A stretch of DNA of 64,000 nt from Nocardioides terrigena. GTDB lineage: Bacteria; Actinomycetota; Actinomycetes; Propionibacteriales; Nocardioidaceae. Made by a program: the position numbers and the translations under genes. Of this stretch, positions 53,276 to 62,339 are shown one piece after another. Under the pieces are notes generated by a model that did no database searches, had not been told where the DNA came from, and was given only the letters and a program-made list of their open reading frames with translations. The stretch lies in NCBI RefSeq assembly GCF_003047265.1, contig NZ_PZYY01000002.1:496001-560000 (forward strand). Reading direction: 5' to 3'. The stretch's first letter is position 1. Every line of letters starts with the position of its first letter.

Positions 53276-54415
53276 GTGGACGAGGAGCTGCTGCGGGCGC
53301 TGGTGCCCCAGGTGATCGGGGTCCTCGTCCGTCGCGACAACGACTTCGCGACGGCCGAGGACGCCGTCCAGGACGCGCTGGTCGAGGCGGTCCGGGTGTG
53401 GCCGCAGGCTCCGCCCGCCAACCCCCGTGCCTGGCTGGTCACGGTCGCGCAGCGCCGGCTCGTCGACGTACGCCGCAGCGAGACCGCCCGGCGCCGGCGC
53501 GAGGAGTCCGACGCCGAGGAGCCCGCACCGGGGCCGGCCGAGCAGGCCGACGACGCGCTGCTCCTGCTCACGCTGTGCTGCCACCCGTCGCTGTCGCCGA
53601 CGTCCGCGGTGGCGCTCGCGCTCCGCGCGGTGGGTGGCCTCACGACCGCGCAGGTCGCCGACGCCTTCCTCGTCCCGCAGGCCACCATGGCGCAGCGGAT
53701 CAGCCGGGCCAAGGCGACGATCCGGGACGTCCCGCTCGACCGGCCGGGCGACCTCGCCGCCGTGCTGCGGGTGCTCTACCTCGTGTTCCACACCGGCCAC
53801 CGCGGTCAGGTCGACCTGGCCGCCGAGGCCATCCGCCTCACCCGCCAGCTGACGCTGGCCAGCCCCGAGCCCGAGGTGCGCGGGCTGCTGGCACTGATGT
53901 TGCTGCACCACGCCCGCGACGCGGCCCGCTGGGACGAGGGCCGGCTGGTGCCACTGGACCGCCAGGACCGCACCCGCTGGGACACCGCCGAGATTGCCGA
54001 GGGAGTCGCGATCCTCCAGGAGTCGCTGCGGCACGGGGAGCCGGGGGAGTACCGCATGCAGGCCGCGATCGCGGCGCTGCACGACGACGCCGCGTCGTGG
54101 GAGGACACCGACTGGCCCCAGGTCCTCGACTGGTACGACGACCTGGTGGCGCTCGCGGGAAACCCGATCGCCCGGCTGTCCCGCCTCGTCGCGCTCGGCC
54201 ACGTCGAGGGGCCGGAGGCGGCCCTCGCCGAGCTCGCGGGCCTCGAGGTGGAGTCCGGCGGCACCGCGCAGCACCACGCCGTGCGCGGCTACCTGCTCGA
54301 GCTGGCCGGCGACCGCGACGCCGCGGCGACGGCGTACGCCCGGGCCGCGGGCCTCGCGACCAGCGCGCCCGAGCGTGACCACCTCACCCGGAGTGCGGCG
54401 GCGCTGCGGTCGTAG
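53276..54415 (+). CDS. ECF42-type sigma factor with long C-terminal extension
   Basis: A 379-aa sigma factor starting at GTG 53276, 5 bases after the DGPF gene. Region 2 reads DNDFATAEDAVQDALVEAVRVWPQ, NPRAWLVTVAQRRLVDVRR; region 4 reads LRAVGGLTTAQVADAFLVPQATMAQRISRAKATIR. The remaining 200 residues are helical TPR-like repeats (GLLALMLLHHARDAARWDE, RLSRLVALGHVEGPEAALAEL, YLLELAGDRDAAATAYARA), characteristic of ECF42, which lacks a classical anti-sigma factor. The extension is needed for activity in studied members. Confidence 0.9.
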   Translation: MDEELLRALVPQVIGVLVRRDNDFATAEDAVQDALVEAVRVWPQAPPANPRAWLVTVAQRRLVDVRRSETARRRREESDAEEPAPGPAEQADDALLLLTLCCHPSLSPTSAVALALRAVGGLTTAQVADAFLVPQATMAQRISRAKATIRDVPLDRPGDLAAVLRVLYLVFHTGHRGQVDLAAEAIRLTRQLTLASPEPEVRGLLALMLLHHARDAARWDEGRLVPLDRQDRTRWDTAEIAEGVAILQESLRHGEPGEYRMQAAIAALHDDAASWEDTDWPQVLDWYDDLVALAGNPIARLSRLVALGHVEGPEAALAELAGLEVESGGTAQHHAVRGYLLELAGDRDAAATAYARAAGLATSAPERDHLTRSAAALRS

Positions 54416-54493
54416 GTTCGTGGAGCGCGGGCCCAGCGTGGAAGAATGCCGGGACCGTCGTACCCGCTCACGTCGTCGCGCAGAAAGTCGCCC

Positions 54494-56365
54494 GTGTCCC
54501 TGAAGAACGCGCCCCAGCCGGGCCAGACCGATCCGGCGATCATCCGCAACTTCTGCATCATCGCCCACATCGACCACGGCAAGTCGACGCTGGCCGACCG
54601 GATGCTGCAGCTGACCGGTGTCGTCGACGAGCGCGCTGCGCGGGCGCAGTACCTCGACCGGATGGACATCGAGCGCGAGCGCGGCATCACCATCAAGAGC
54701 CAGGCCGTCCGGATGCCCTGGACGGTGCCGGACGACAACGACGAGGCCGCCGAGCCGGGCCAGTACGTCCTCAACATGATCGACACCCCCGGCCACGTCG
54801 ACTTCACCTACGAGGTGTCGCGCTCCCTCGAGGCCTGCGAGGCCGCCGTGCTGCTCGTCGACGCGGCGCAGGGCATCGAGGCGCAGACGCTCGCCAACCT
54901 CTACCTCGCCATGGGCGCCGACCTCCACATCATCCCGGTGCTCAACAAGATCGACCTGCCCGGCGCCATGGTCGACAAGTACGCCGCGGAGCTGGCCGGC
55001 CTGGTCGGCTGCGAGCCGGAGGACGTGCTGCGCGTCAGCGCCAAGACCGGTGTGGGCGTCGCCGGTCTGCTCAACGAGATCGTGCGACAGACCCCGGCCC
55101 CCGTGGGAGACGCCGACGCGCCCCCGCGTGCCCTGATCTTCGACTCCGTCTACGACACCTACCGCGGCGTGGTCACCTACGTCCGGGTCATCGACGGCAA
55201 GCTCACCCACCGCGACCGGATCAAGATGATGTCGACCGGAGCCGTGCACGAGATGCTCGAGGTCGGTGTCATCAGCCCCGAGCCAGTCAAGGCCGGCGAC
55301 CTCGGGGTCGGCGAGGTGGGCTACCTCATCACCGGCGTGAAGGACGTCCGCCAGTCCCGCGTCGGTGACACCGTCACCAGCCAGCACCACGGCGCCACCG
55401 AGGCGCTGGGCGGCTACAAGCACCCCAACCCGATGGTCTACTCGGGCCTCTACCCGATCGACGGCGACGACTACCCGACGCTGCGCGACGCGCTCGAGCG
55501 GCTCCAGCTCAACGACGCCGCCCTCACCTTCGAGCCGGAGACCTCCGGCGCGCTCGGCTTCGGCTTCCGGATCGGCTTCCTCGGCCTCCTGCACATGGAG
55601 ATCACCCGCGACCGCCTCGAGCGCGAGTTCAACCTCGACCTCATCTCGACCGCGCCCAACGTGGTCTACGAGGTGCTGATGGAGGACGGCTCCGAGCAGG
55701 TCGTGACCAACCCGAGCGAATACCCCGAGGGCAAGATCGCCGAGGTCCGCGAGCCGGTCGTCAAGGCCACGATCCTCAGCCCCAGCGACTACATCGGCAC
55801 GATCATGGAGCTGTGCCAGACCAAGCGCGGCAACCTCCAGGGGATGGACTACCTCTCCGAGGACCGGGTCGAGATGCGCTACACCCTGCCGATGGGCGAG
55901 ATCGTCTTCGACTTCTTCGACCAGCTCAAGTCGCGCACCAAGGGCTACGCCTCCCTCGACTACGAGCGTTCCGGCGAGCAGGCCGCCGACCTGGTCAAGG
56001 TGGACGTTCTCCTCCAGGGCGAGCCCGTCGACGCGTTCTCCGCGATCGTGCACCGCGACGCGGCGTACGCCTATGGCGTGATGATGGCCGGCAAGCTCAA
56101 GGACCTCATCCCGCGCCAGCAGTTCGAGGTGCCGATCCAGGCCGCGATCGGCGCGCGCGTCATCGCCCGCGAGAACATCCGCGCCATCCGCAAGGACGTC
56201 CTCGCCAAGTGCTACGGCGGTGACATCACCCGCAAGCGCAAGCTGCTGGAGAAGCAGAAGGCGGGCAAGAAGCGGATGAAGAACATCGGCACCGTCGAGG
56301 TGCCGCCGGAGGCCTTCGTGGCCGCGCTCTCGACCACGCAGCCGACGGAGAAGACGAAGAAGTAG
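54494..56365 (+). CDS. lepA: Elongation factor 4 (LepA)
   Basis: A 623-aa translational GTPase acting on stalled or assembling ribosomes. G motifs are [29 protein letters not shown] and NKIDLPGA; the C-terminal LepA-only part includes [56 protein letters not shown] and [27 protein letters not shown] 54494 is preferred: GAAGAAT at 54441-54447 looks like a -10 box, leaving the in-frame ATG at 54446 inside the promoter. Confidence 0.95.
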   Translation: MSLKNAPQPGQTDPAIIRNFCIIAHIDHGKSTLADRMLQLTGVVDERAARAQYLDRMDIERERGITIKSQAVRMPWTVPDDNDEAAEPGQYVLNMIDTPGHVDFTYEVSRSLEACEAAVLLVDAAQGIEAQTLANLYLAMGADLHIIPVLNKIDLPGAMVDKYAAELAGLVGCEPEDVLRVSAKTGVGVAGLLNEIVRQTPAPVGDADAPPRALIFDSVYDTYRGVVTYVRVIDGKLTHRDRIKMMSTGAVHEMLEVGVISPEPVKAGDLGVGEVGYLITGVKDVRQSRVGDTVTSQHHGATEALGGYKHPNPMVYSGLYPIDGDDYPTLRDALERLQLNDAALTFEPETSGALGFGFRIGFLGLLHMEITRDRLEREFNLDLISTAPNVVYEVLMEDGSEQVVTNPSEYPEGKIAEVREPVVKATILSPSDYIGTIMELCQTKRGNLQGMDYLSEDRVEMRYTLPMGEIVFDFFDQLKSRTKGYASLDYERSGEQAADLVKVDVLLQGEPVDAFSAIVHRDAAYAYGVMMAGKLKDLIPRQQFEVPIQAAIGARVIARENIRAIRKDVLAKCYGGDITRKRKLLEKQKAGKKRMKNIGTVEVPPEAFVAALSTTQPTEKTKK

Positions 56366-56883
56366 TGGTCTCCATCGTCCGCAGCGCCGACGTCGCCCCG
56401 CAGCCCTGGGCCAACGGCGGTGGTACGACGCGCGAGCTGCTGCGGGCTGGCGACGGCGCGTGGCGGATCAGCCTCGCCGGCGTCGACACGGACGGACCGT
56501 TCTCGACCTTCCCGGGGCTGCACCGGCTGCTCACGGTGGTCGACGGCCCGGTCCTCGCCCTCGTGGTCGACGGTGTCGAGCAGGTGGTCGAGCCGCGCCG
56601 TCCGTTCGCCTTCGACGGCGGCGCCCAGGTGGTCGCGTCCGTCCCCGAGGGACCGGTGCGGGTGCTCAACGTGATCGCCGACCCGGCCGTGGACGCCTTC
56701 GTGACCGTGCTGGAGCTCGGGCGCACCTCGTTGCTCCCGCTGGCCGAGGACCAGGCCGCGCTGGTGCTCCAGGGCCGGGCGCGGGCCGGCGACGCCGAGG
56801 CGTCGGCCCACGACCTGGTCGTGGGGCCGGCCGACGTGACCGGCCGCTGCACGCTGGCCGTCGTCACCCTGCAGCGGAGCTGA
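56365..56883 (+). CDS. HutD/Ves family protein
   Basis: A 172-aa cupin-like protein: PQPWANGGGTTRELLRAGDGAWRISLAGVDTDGPFSTFPGLHRLLTVVDG matches HutD, found in histidine-utilisation loci and in the cold-induced Ves protein. No hut genes are nearby. The GTG start shares its first base with the lepA stop (TAGTG), so it is cotranscribed with lepA. Function unknown. Confidence 0.88.
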   Translation: MVSIVRSADVAPQPWANGGGTTRELLRAGDGAWRISLAGVDTDGPFSTFPGLHRLLTVVDGPVLALVVDGVEQVVEPRRPFAFDGGAQVVASVPEGPVRVLNVIADPAVDAFVTVLELGRTSLLPLAEDQAALVLQGRARAGDAEASAHDLVVGPADVTGRCTLAVVTLQRS

Positions 56884-56886
56884 CCG

Positions 56887-57969
56887 CTACACGTGCTCGC
56901 GGGTCAGGGTCACGTCGGTGACCGTGATCCCCAGCCCGGCCTCCAGGGCCGCGACCGGCGCGTCCAGCTCGGCCCGCCGGGGCCGGCGGGTGCCGGCGAA
57001 CCAGACCACCTCCATCGGCCGCCGCCGGGCGGAGCCGGTGGCCCGCCAGTAGCCCGTGATCCGGCCGTCGACCAGCAGCGGTGGTAGCACCATCCCGTTG
57101 GCCCCGCTCCAGAGCCGGTGCAGGTGGTCGGGACGGGCGAAGCGCTCCCGGGCCGTCGGCTCGTAGGCGCACATGAGGGCGTCGAACTCCGGCAGCAGCC
57201 GCACCCCGTCGAGGGACGTGGGCGCGGGGGCCTCGGGCAGGTCGACGTACGTGCGCCCGTCCGGTCCCTCCTCGCCGACGAGGCCGAGCCCGTCGAGGAC
57301 CTCGTCGACGACCCGCAGGCCCAGGCCGGACCACCAGGCGAGATCGTGCCGTGAGGCGGGTCCGTGGCAGCGCAGGTGGAGCAGGACGGCGTCGGTCGGG
57401 GTCGCCGCCGCCATCGGCAGGGTGCGGTAGACCGGGGCGCCCTGGCCGGCCCAGTCCCCGTTGACCGGTCGGCGCACGAGCCCGCCGTGGCCGAAGGCGA
57501 GGTAGCGCCCGACCTGCTGCCCGGCGACCTCGTCACGCCCCTCGTGCGCGAGCAGCCAGTCGTGGAGGTGCGCCTGCAGCTCGTCGGAGCTGCGCCAGTC
57601 GACGGCGAAGGCCTCGGTGTCGGACCAGAGATCCTCCAGCGTGCTCCGCTCGAGCTGCAGGAGTCGCTGCCACAGGGTGCGCTGGCCGATGCGGGTGACG
57701 GCGCCGAGGGCGGCGTACTGCTCGGGGGTGGCGGTGTGGACGGTGCCGCGGATGGTGCTGCCCCGCACGACCGTCCCTGCTTCGTACGCCGCGCTGACGG
57801 CCTCGCGGGTCACCCCCGGGAAGCGTGCCGCGAGGCCGAGGAAGGGTGATCGCGCCGTCTGGGACTGGACCGGCCCGACGGCGACGAGCATCCCGGCGAC
57901 GTCGGTCGGTCGCTCCGGGAACTGGCGCGCCAGCGCCAGCCCGGCCAGGTCCTCCCACGTGTACGCCAC
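56887..57969 (-). CDS. Winged-helix DNA-binding protein (HTH_42 family)
   Basis: A 360-aa protein. WEDLAGLALARQFPERPTDVAGMLVAVGPVQSQTARSPFLGLAAR and GSTIRGTVHTATPEQYAAL start the family, with LLLHLRCHGPASRHDLAWWSGLG as a winged helix and RLLPEFDALMCAYEPTARERF and GVWRATGS-like GYWRATGSARRRP in the C-terminal half. Related proteins (AlkX/YcaQ) unhook DNA crosslinks, but the catalytic QxQ of YcaQ appears only as PVQSQTAR; this is suggestive. Convergent with hutD with 3 bases between stops. Confidence 0.82.
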   Translation of the reverse strand: MAYTWEDLAGLALARQFPERPTDVAGMLVAVGPVQSQTARSPFLGLAARFPGVTREAVSAAYEAGTVVRGSTIRGTVHTATPEQYAALGAVTRIGQRTLWQRLLQLERSTLEDLWSDTEAFAVDWRSSDELQAHLHDWLLAHEGRDEVAGQQVGRYLAFGHGGLVRRPVNGDWAGQGAPVYRTLPMAAATPTDAVLLHLRCHGPASRHDLAWWSGLGLRVVDEVLDGLGLVGEEGPDGRTYVDLPEAPAPTSLDGVRLLPEFDALMCAYEPTARERFARPDHLHRLWSGANGMVLPPLLVDGRITGYWRATGSARRRPMEVVWFAGTRRPRRAELDAPVAALEAGLGITVTDVTLTREHV

Positions 57970-58007
57970 GACCCCACGCTAGGGGGCGAGGCGGACCGTC
58001 GCGGTCC

Positions 58008-58583
58008 TCAGGCGGAGGGTCGCCACCCCGGGTCGCGACCCAGCCGCGCGAGCAGGCGGTCGGTGGTGGACGCGTCGTCGGGCACGGGCACGGCGCCGGC
58101 GCAGACGCCCTCGGAGTAGAGCGCGTCACCCCACCCGTCGGCGGTGGCGTGCAGCGAGGCGGCCTCGGCCTCGCTCACCGACCAGTCCTGGCCGGTGGCC
58201 CGGGCGACATCGGAGCCGTGGACGACGAGGTCCCAGCCGTAGAAGTCGGCCATGGTGGCCGCGATCGTCGTGCGGCCGAAGTAGCCGTCGTACTCCCGCT
58301 CGGCGACGCCGTCCTGCGCCAGGACGCCGGCGACGGTGGTGGCGTGGGCACGCCAGGCGGCGGCGGGGTCGGACCCGTCCGGGGACCCGCCCACCTCGTA
58401 TCCCTGCCGGACCAGGAAGTCGCGCTCGGTCTCGATCGTGTGCGCCACCACGTCCCGCACGGTCCACCCCTCGCAGGGGGTGGGGGCGTCCCACTGCCCG
58501 TCGGCGGCCTCGAGGATCGCCGCGAAGGCATCGGCGCGGTCGGTGAAGTGCTGGGCTGTCGCGTTGGTCGCTGTCTCGGTCAT
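58008..58583 (-). CDS. TIGR03086-type DinB/MDMPI metal-binding protein
   Basis: A 191-aa protein with FTDRADAFAAILEAADGQWDAPTPCEGWTVRDVVAHTIETERDFL, the N-terminal motif of the mycothiol-dependent isomerase-like family, with His in VVAHTIE and DFYGWDLVVHGSDVARATG giving the other metal ligands. Likely a thiol-dependent transferase or isomerase in the mycothiol network; the substrate is unknown. It is divergent from an AraC-type regulator, 51 bases away. Confidence 0.88.
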   Translation of the reverse strand: MTETATNATAQHFTDRADAFAAILEAADGQWDAPTPCEGWTVRDVVAHTIETERDFLVRQGYEVGGSPDGSDPAAAWRAHATTVAGVLAQDGVAEREYDGYFGRTTIAATMADFYGWDLVVHGSDVARATGQDWSVSEAEAASLHATADGWGDALYSEGVCAGAVPVPDDASTTDRLLARLGRDPGWRPSA

Positions 58584-58605
58584 GGCCCCACGCTCGCAGG
58601 CCGGT

Positions 58606-58633
58606 TGTCGGTGGCGCTTGTGATAATCCGACA
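58606..58633. promoter_or_regulatory. Operator-like inverted repeat between TIGR03086 and AraC genes
   Basis: TGTCGG (58606-58611) and CCGACA (58628-58633) are inverted with 16 bases between (centre to centre 22 bases, two helix turns). TGATAAT (58621-58627) lies just inside, 8 bases before the AraC ATG, and looks like its -10 box. Confidence 0.5.
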
Positions 58634-58634
58634 C

Positions 58635-59471
58635 ATGGCAACCACCGGGAGCGCGCGACCCGTCGATCCGGTCGACCGTGCCCACCTCACCGGCGTCACC
58701 CGACCGTCGCCGCCCATCCACCGCTACGCGCCGTCCCGGCACCTCGTCGACCTGGTGGACCGCTACTGGATCCCGGTGTGGTCGCTCCCCGAGCCCTCGA
58801 CGCAGAGCACGCTGCAGCACCCGGTCTGCCTGGTCGTGGTGAGCAACACCTACGCCCGTCTGTACGGCGTGGTGCGGGGGAGGTCGAGCGTGACCCTGGA
58901 GGGCGACGGCTGGGCCGTCGGCACGATGCTCACCCCGGCCGCGGGTCGCCTCCTGCTGGGCCGCTCGGTGGCCACGGTCACCGACGCCCACCTCGACCTG
59001 GGAGAGGTCGGCAGCCTCGACGCGGAGGCGCTGACGACCGAGGTGCGGGCGGCGATGGCGCCCGACGCCCGCGACCCGGCCGCCCACGCGCGCGCGATCG
59101 CCGCGGTCGAGCAGCGGCTGGAGGCCCACCTCCCGGTGGACGAGCAGGGCCTGCTGGTCAACGAGCTGGTCGCGTGGCTGCGCGACCACCCCGAGGTGAC
59201 CCGCGTCGCCGACCTGGCCGAACACGTCGGCCTGTCCGAGCGCAGCCTCCAGCGGCTGGTCGAGCAGCGCGTGGGACTCAGCCCCAAGTGGCTGATCCAG
59301 CGCCGGCGGCTGCACGACGCGGTCGAGGCGCTCAAGGCCGGGGAGTCGTCCCTGGCCGACATGGCCGCGCGGCTGGGCTACGCCGACCAGGCGCACTTCA
59401 CCCACGACTTCCGCACCGTCACCGGGATGACGCCGGGGGACTACCTGCGGGACCAGCCGCGGTCCGGATGA
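58635..59471 (+). CDS. AraC-type transcriptional regulator
   Basis: A 278-aa regulator. The N-terminal part (PSPPIHRYAPSRHLVDLVDRYWIPVWSLPEP, LEGDGWAVGTMLTPAAGRLLLG) resembles the DUF6597 sensory fold; the C-terminal HTH is TRVADLAEHVGLSERSLQRLVEQRVGLSPKWLIQRRRLHDAVEAL and SLADMAARLGYADQAHFTHDFRTVTGMTPGDY. It probably controls the divergent TIGR03086 gene through the repeat at 58606-58633. Confidence 0.9.
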   Translation: MATTGSARPVDPVDRAHLTGVTRPSPPIHRYAPSRHLVDLVDRYWIPVWSLPEPSTQSTLQHPVCLVVVSNTYARLYGVVRGRSSVTLEGDGWAVGTMLTPAAGRLLLGRSVATVTDAHLDLGEVGSLDAEALTTEVRAAMAPDARDPAAHARAIAAVEQRLEAHLPVDEQGLLVNELVAWLRDHPEVTRVADLAEHVGLSERSLQRLVEQRVGLSPKWLIQRRRLHDAVEALKAGESSLADMAARLGYADQAHFTHDFRTVTGMTPGDYLRDQPRSG

Positions 59472-59510
59472 TCCCGGGCGACCGGGCCCGGATCCGTCTA
59501 CGCTTCCGCG

Positions 59511-60302
59511 ATGGCCTCCCGCCCGCTGCTCATGCCCGTCGAGGACCTGGCTCCCGCGGCGTGGATCGTCGAGGCGCTCACCGGCTTCGGCGGGCGCGTG
59601 GGCGACGTGGTGCCGCCGGTCTTCGCGGCCTACGCCCGGATCCTGCACCGCCCCGACCAGGGACTGCCCGACGCAGGCGCGGCCTCGTGGGCGGAGGTCG
59701 CAGCAGCCTCCGGGACGGTGGTGCACGGCGAGGTGCAGTGGCACGCCATCGCGGGGGAGTGCGACGACCAGCCGCTGCTCGGGTCGCTGGACCGGGTCAC
59801 CCTGCCGCTGCTCAGCGACGTGCTGGCCCGGCACACCACGACGCCGGACTCCCTCTGGCTGGGGGTGTGGGAGGGGCACGGCGGCCAACCTGCTGCCTGG
59901 TCCACCCGGCCACGCTTCCGGATCCCCGGCCGCAGCCTCCACCTCTTCGAGGGGAGCGTGGCCGGGCTGACGGAGACCTGCATCGAGCTCGAGTGCGCCG
60001 GCATGGCCTTCCCCAGCCGGAGCCGGGCGTGGGCCGTCCCCGGCGGTCGTGAGGTCACCGACGCGGACCTGCCTGCGCTGGCCGACCAGTGGCGGGCCTC
60101 CGGGGCGATGCGCAGCCCCAACCTGTGGTGGCCCGAGGACCGTGCGTGGGCGGTGGCCTCGGAGATCGACTTCGACTCCACCGTGGTCGGGGGATCGCGC
60201 GTGCTGGTGCAGGAGCTGCTCGCGACCCCGGGCCTCGAGGCCCACGGCGTCCACCGCGCGAGCGACCTGTCCGCAGCCGGTGACACGGTCAACGGGACCT
60301 GA
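59511..60302 (+). CDS. Conserved-looking hypothetical protein
   Basis: A 263-aa soluble protein with many Trp residues (PAAWIVEALTGFGGRVGDVVPP, SLWLGVWEGHGGQPAAWSTRPRF, SPNLWWPEDRAWAVASEIDFDSTVVGG). The ending FDSTVVGG and RSLHLFEGSVAG look like family motifs seen in other actinobacterial hypotheticals, but I cannot name one. TACGCT (59499-59504) is 6 bases before the ATG (leaderless). Confidence 0.7.
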   Translation: MASRPLLMPVEDLAPAAWIVEALTGFGGRVGDVVPPVFAAYARILHRPDQGLPDAGAASWAEVAAASGTVVHGEVQWHAIAGECDDQPLLGSLDRVTLPLLSDVLARHTTTPDSLWLGVWEGHGGQPAAWSTRPRFRIPGRSLHLFEGSVAGLTETCIELECAGMAFPSRSRAWAVPGGREVTDADLPALADQWRASGAMRSPNLWWPEDRAWAVASEIDFDSTVVGGSRVLVQELLATPGLEAHGVHRASDLSAAGDTVNGT

Positions 60303-60381
60303 CCCCCCATGGCGGGCCAGTCCTCAGACTCCCCTCAGCCGGACCACCCACACTGGTGGTCGGCACCAACAGGGAGAACCC

Positions 60382-60780
60382 ATGACCAGCACGTCACTCA
60401 CCCCCCGAGCCCACCAGCTCCTCACGCGCATCGAGGCGTGGGCGCACCGGGGGCCCGTCCGTGCCGTCGTCGTCAAGGTCGGCGTGAGCGTGCTCGGCCC
60501 GCTCGTGGTGCTGGCGGGGGTCGCCATGCTGGTCCTCCCCGGCCCCGGGCTCGTCGTGATGGCCCTGGGTGCGGCCCTGCTTGCGCTGGAGTACGACTGG
60601 GCCCGCCGCGCCCTGGTGGCCTGCGGGCGTCTCCTCGACCGGGCGCGCCGCGCGCTGCTCCCGAAGGACGCCTCCGCCGGCCGTCGCGCCCTCGGGGTGG
60701 TCACCACGGCGGCCGTGCTGGTGGCGACGACCGGGATCACCGCGGCGTTCTCGACGTTCGTCGGGACCACATTGGTCTGA
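60382..60780 (+). CDS. PGPGW (TIGR02611) family membrane protein
   Basis: A 132-aa protein. Two or three helices include VLGPLVVLAGVAMLVLPGPGLVVMALGAALLALEYDWARR, the VLPGPGL motif naming the family, and a last helix LGVVTTAAVLVATTGITAAF. Function unknown. GGGAGAACC before the ATG is the ribosome-binding site. Confidence 0.85.
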   Translation: MTSTSLTPRAHQLLTRIEAWAHRGPVRAVVVKVGVSVLGPLVVLAGVAMLVLPGPGLVVMALGAALLALEYDWARRALVACGRLLDRARRALLPKDASAGRRALGVVTTAAVLVATTGITAAFSTFVGTTLV

Positions 60781-60806
60781 CGGACCCAGGTCGACGAGCG
60801 TGCGGG

Positions 60807-61337
60807 CTACCGCCTGACCCAGGGCCCGAAGGTGCGGCGGTCCGGCGCCCAGTCCGTGGTGCCCGTCGTCTCGTCCTCGAAACGCACGGCGACCCGGACC
60901 TTGCGCGGGTCCTGCAGGCAGCGTCGCGGGATCCGGAGCGACACCGGAGCGTCGGAGAAGATGTCGGCGCGAGCCCGCATCCCTCGGCACCGGACGAACC
61001 GGGTGGGACGGTCACCGAACGAACGCACGAGTCCCAGCGAGTCGTCGAAGCCCGAGTTGGCCCGGAACGAGACGTGGTAGTTGGGGCGAGGACGGGGGCC
61101 GGTGTCGATCCAGAAGGCGTAGACCTGGCCCGCCGCCAGCGGGACGACCGACCGGACGCGCACGGTCACCGAGTCCCGATGGACGACCCGCACGCGGGAG
61201 ATGTCCACGGAGGTCGAGTCCCCGACGGGGTCGTCGAACACCGTGGTGTCCGCCATCCCCGGCGCCGGCAACGCCGTCAGCAGCACGCCCAGCATCCCCA
61301 GGGACAACCCGCGGAGGGTCCACCTCGTTGCGTCCAT
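60807..61337 (-). CDS. Small secreted protein of unknown function
   Basis: A 176-aa protein with a signal peptide (TLRGLSLGMLGVLLTALPAPGMADT) and a beta-rich mature part (DDPVGDSTSVDISRVRVVHRDSVTVRVRSVVPL, AGQVYAFWIDTGPRPRPNYHVSFRANSGF). Two cysteines (CRGM, RRCLQD) could form a disulfide. The pattern resembles small secreted proteins with a DOMON/Ig-like sandwich; no function is inferred. ATG 61337 is preferred to the upstream ATG at 61355. Confidence 0.7.
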   Translation of the reverse strand: MDATRWTLRGLSLGMLGVLLTALPAPGMADTTVFDDPVGDSTSVDISRVRVVHRDSVTVRVRSVVPLAAGQVYAFWIDTGPRPRPNYHVSFRANSGFDDSLGLVRSFGDRPTRFVRCRGMRARADIFSDAPVSLRIPRRCLQDPRKVRVAVRFEDETTGTTDWAPDRRTFGPWVRR

Positions 61338-61427
61338 GCGCGTCCCCGTGTCCACGAAGGTGTCCTGTCCACCCCATGGTGATGGGTGGGAGCGCCTCGC
61401 GGGGCGTCATGCCCTCCCTTTACCGCA

Positions 61428-62264
61428 TCACGATGACGCGGGCATCACCATGTCCCGCAGGGCCGAGGCTCCCGCCATCTGCCCGGCGTACGCCGCTGCG
61501 AGCACCGACGCCATGGGCATCGGCAGGTCGGCGACGTGGGCGAGGTCGCCGGCGGCGTACACGCCGGGGACGCTGGTCTGGCCGAAGAGGTTGACGGCGA
61601 TGCAGCCGCTCTCGCGCATCTCCAGCCCGAGCTGGGCGGCGAAGGGTGCCGCCTGCTCGTAGGCCGGGTGCGCGAAGAGACCGTCCACGACGACCGAGCC
61701 CGACTCCGACGAGACGCGCAGGCCGGCCGGCGTCATCTCGACCGACGTCACCGGCGGGACCACCTCCACCGAGCCGACGATCGGGCCCAGCATCGCGACG
61801 AGGTGCCCGACGGCGGGGGAGTCCTGGATGGCGACCCGCCGGCCGCTGAGCTCGTGGCCGTGGCAGAAGGGACACATGTGGACCGTGCGCCCCCACTGGT
61901 CGGCGAAGCCGGGGACGTCCGGCATCACGTCGCGCAGCCCGGTCGCCAGGACCACGGTGCGCGACTCCACGACCGACCCGTCGGCGAGGGTCGTCGCGAA
62001 GGTGCCGTCGTCACGGCGGTCGACCGAGGCGGCCGCCAGGTCGCGCACCTCCACGGAGTCGTACGCCGCGATCTCGCCGCGGACGATGGCGCGGAACTCG
62101 GCCGGGTCGCGACCGTCGTTGGTGACGATGTTGTGCATGGCGTCGACCGGGGCGTTGCGGTAGGTCCCCGAGTCGAGGAGCAGGGTGGGCCGGTGCATCC
62201 GGCCCAGGGTCAGGGCGGCCTGGAGGCCGGCGGGGCCGCCTCCGATGACGAGTGCGTCGTACAT
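61428..62264 (-). CDS. Thioredoxin-reductase-like FAD oxidoreductase
   Basis: A 278-aa flavoprotein. The FAD site is VIGGGPAGLQAALTLGR, the redox pair is in VHMCPFCHGHEL (CPFC), and the second FAD contact is GVYAAGDLAHVADLPMPMASVLAA. It lacks a long NADPH domain, so it is of the short AhpF/HcpE-like class common near MerR regulators. The gene is divergent from a MerR-type regulator; its promoter has the 19-base spacer expected for MerR activation. Confidence 0.88.
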   Translation of the reverse strand: MYDALVIGGGPAGLQAALTLGRMHRPTLLLDSGTYRNAPVDAMHNIVTNDGRDPAEFRAIVRGEIAAYDSVEVRDLAAASVDRRDDGTFATTLADGSVVESRTVVLATGLRDVMPDVPGFADQWGRTVHMCPFCHGHELSGRRVAIQDSPAVGHLVAMLGPIVGSVEVVPPVTSVEMTPAGLRVSSESGSVVVDGLFAHPAYEQAAPFAAQLGLEMRESGCIAVNLFGQTSVPGVYAAGDLAHVADLPMPMASVLAAAYAGQMAGASALRDMVMPASS

Positions 62265-62308
62265 GTCTCTCCCACGGGTTCTCGGTGTCGGGCTTGCCAG
62301 GTGGGACC

Positions 62309-62339
62309 AGCCTGTGACTTCATGTCAGGATGAAGTCAA
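62309..62339 (-). promoter_or_regulatory. MerR-type promoter/operator of the flavoprotein gene
   Basis: On the minus strand TTGACT (62339-62334) and CAGGCT (62314-62309) are separated by 19 bases, the abnormal spacing typical of MerR targets. The spacer is part of a perfect palindrome, TGACTTCAT-N6-ATGAAGTCA (62315-62338). The merR start codon at 62330 lies inside the right arm. Confidence 0.75.

Noticed and set aside
53093-56053. 986-codon minus-strand frame across the sigma factor and lepA
   Set aside because: Same nature as above: a shadow of lepA with no conserved motif.
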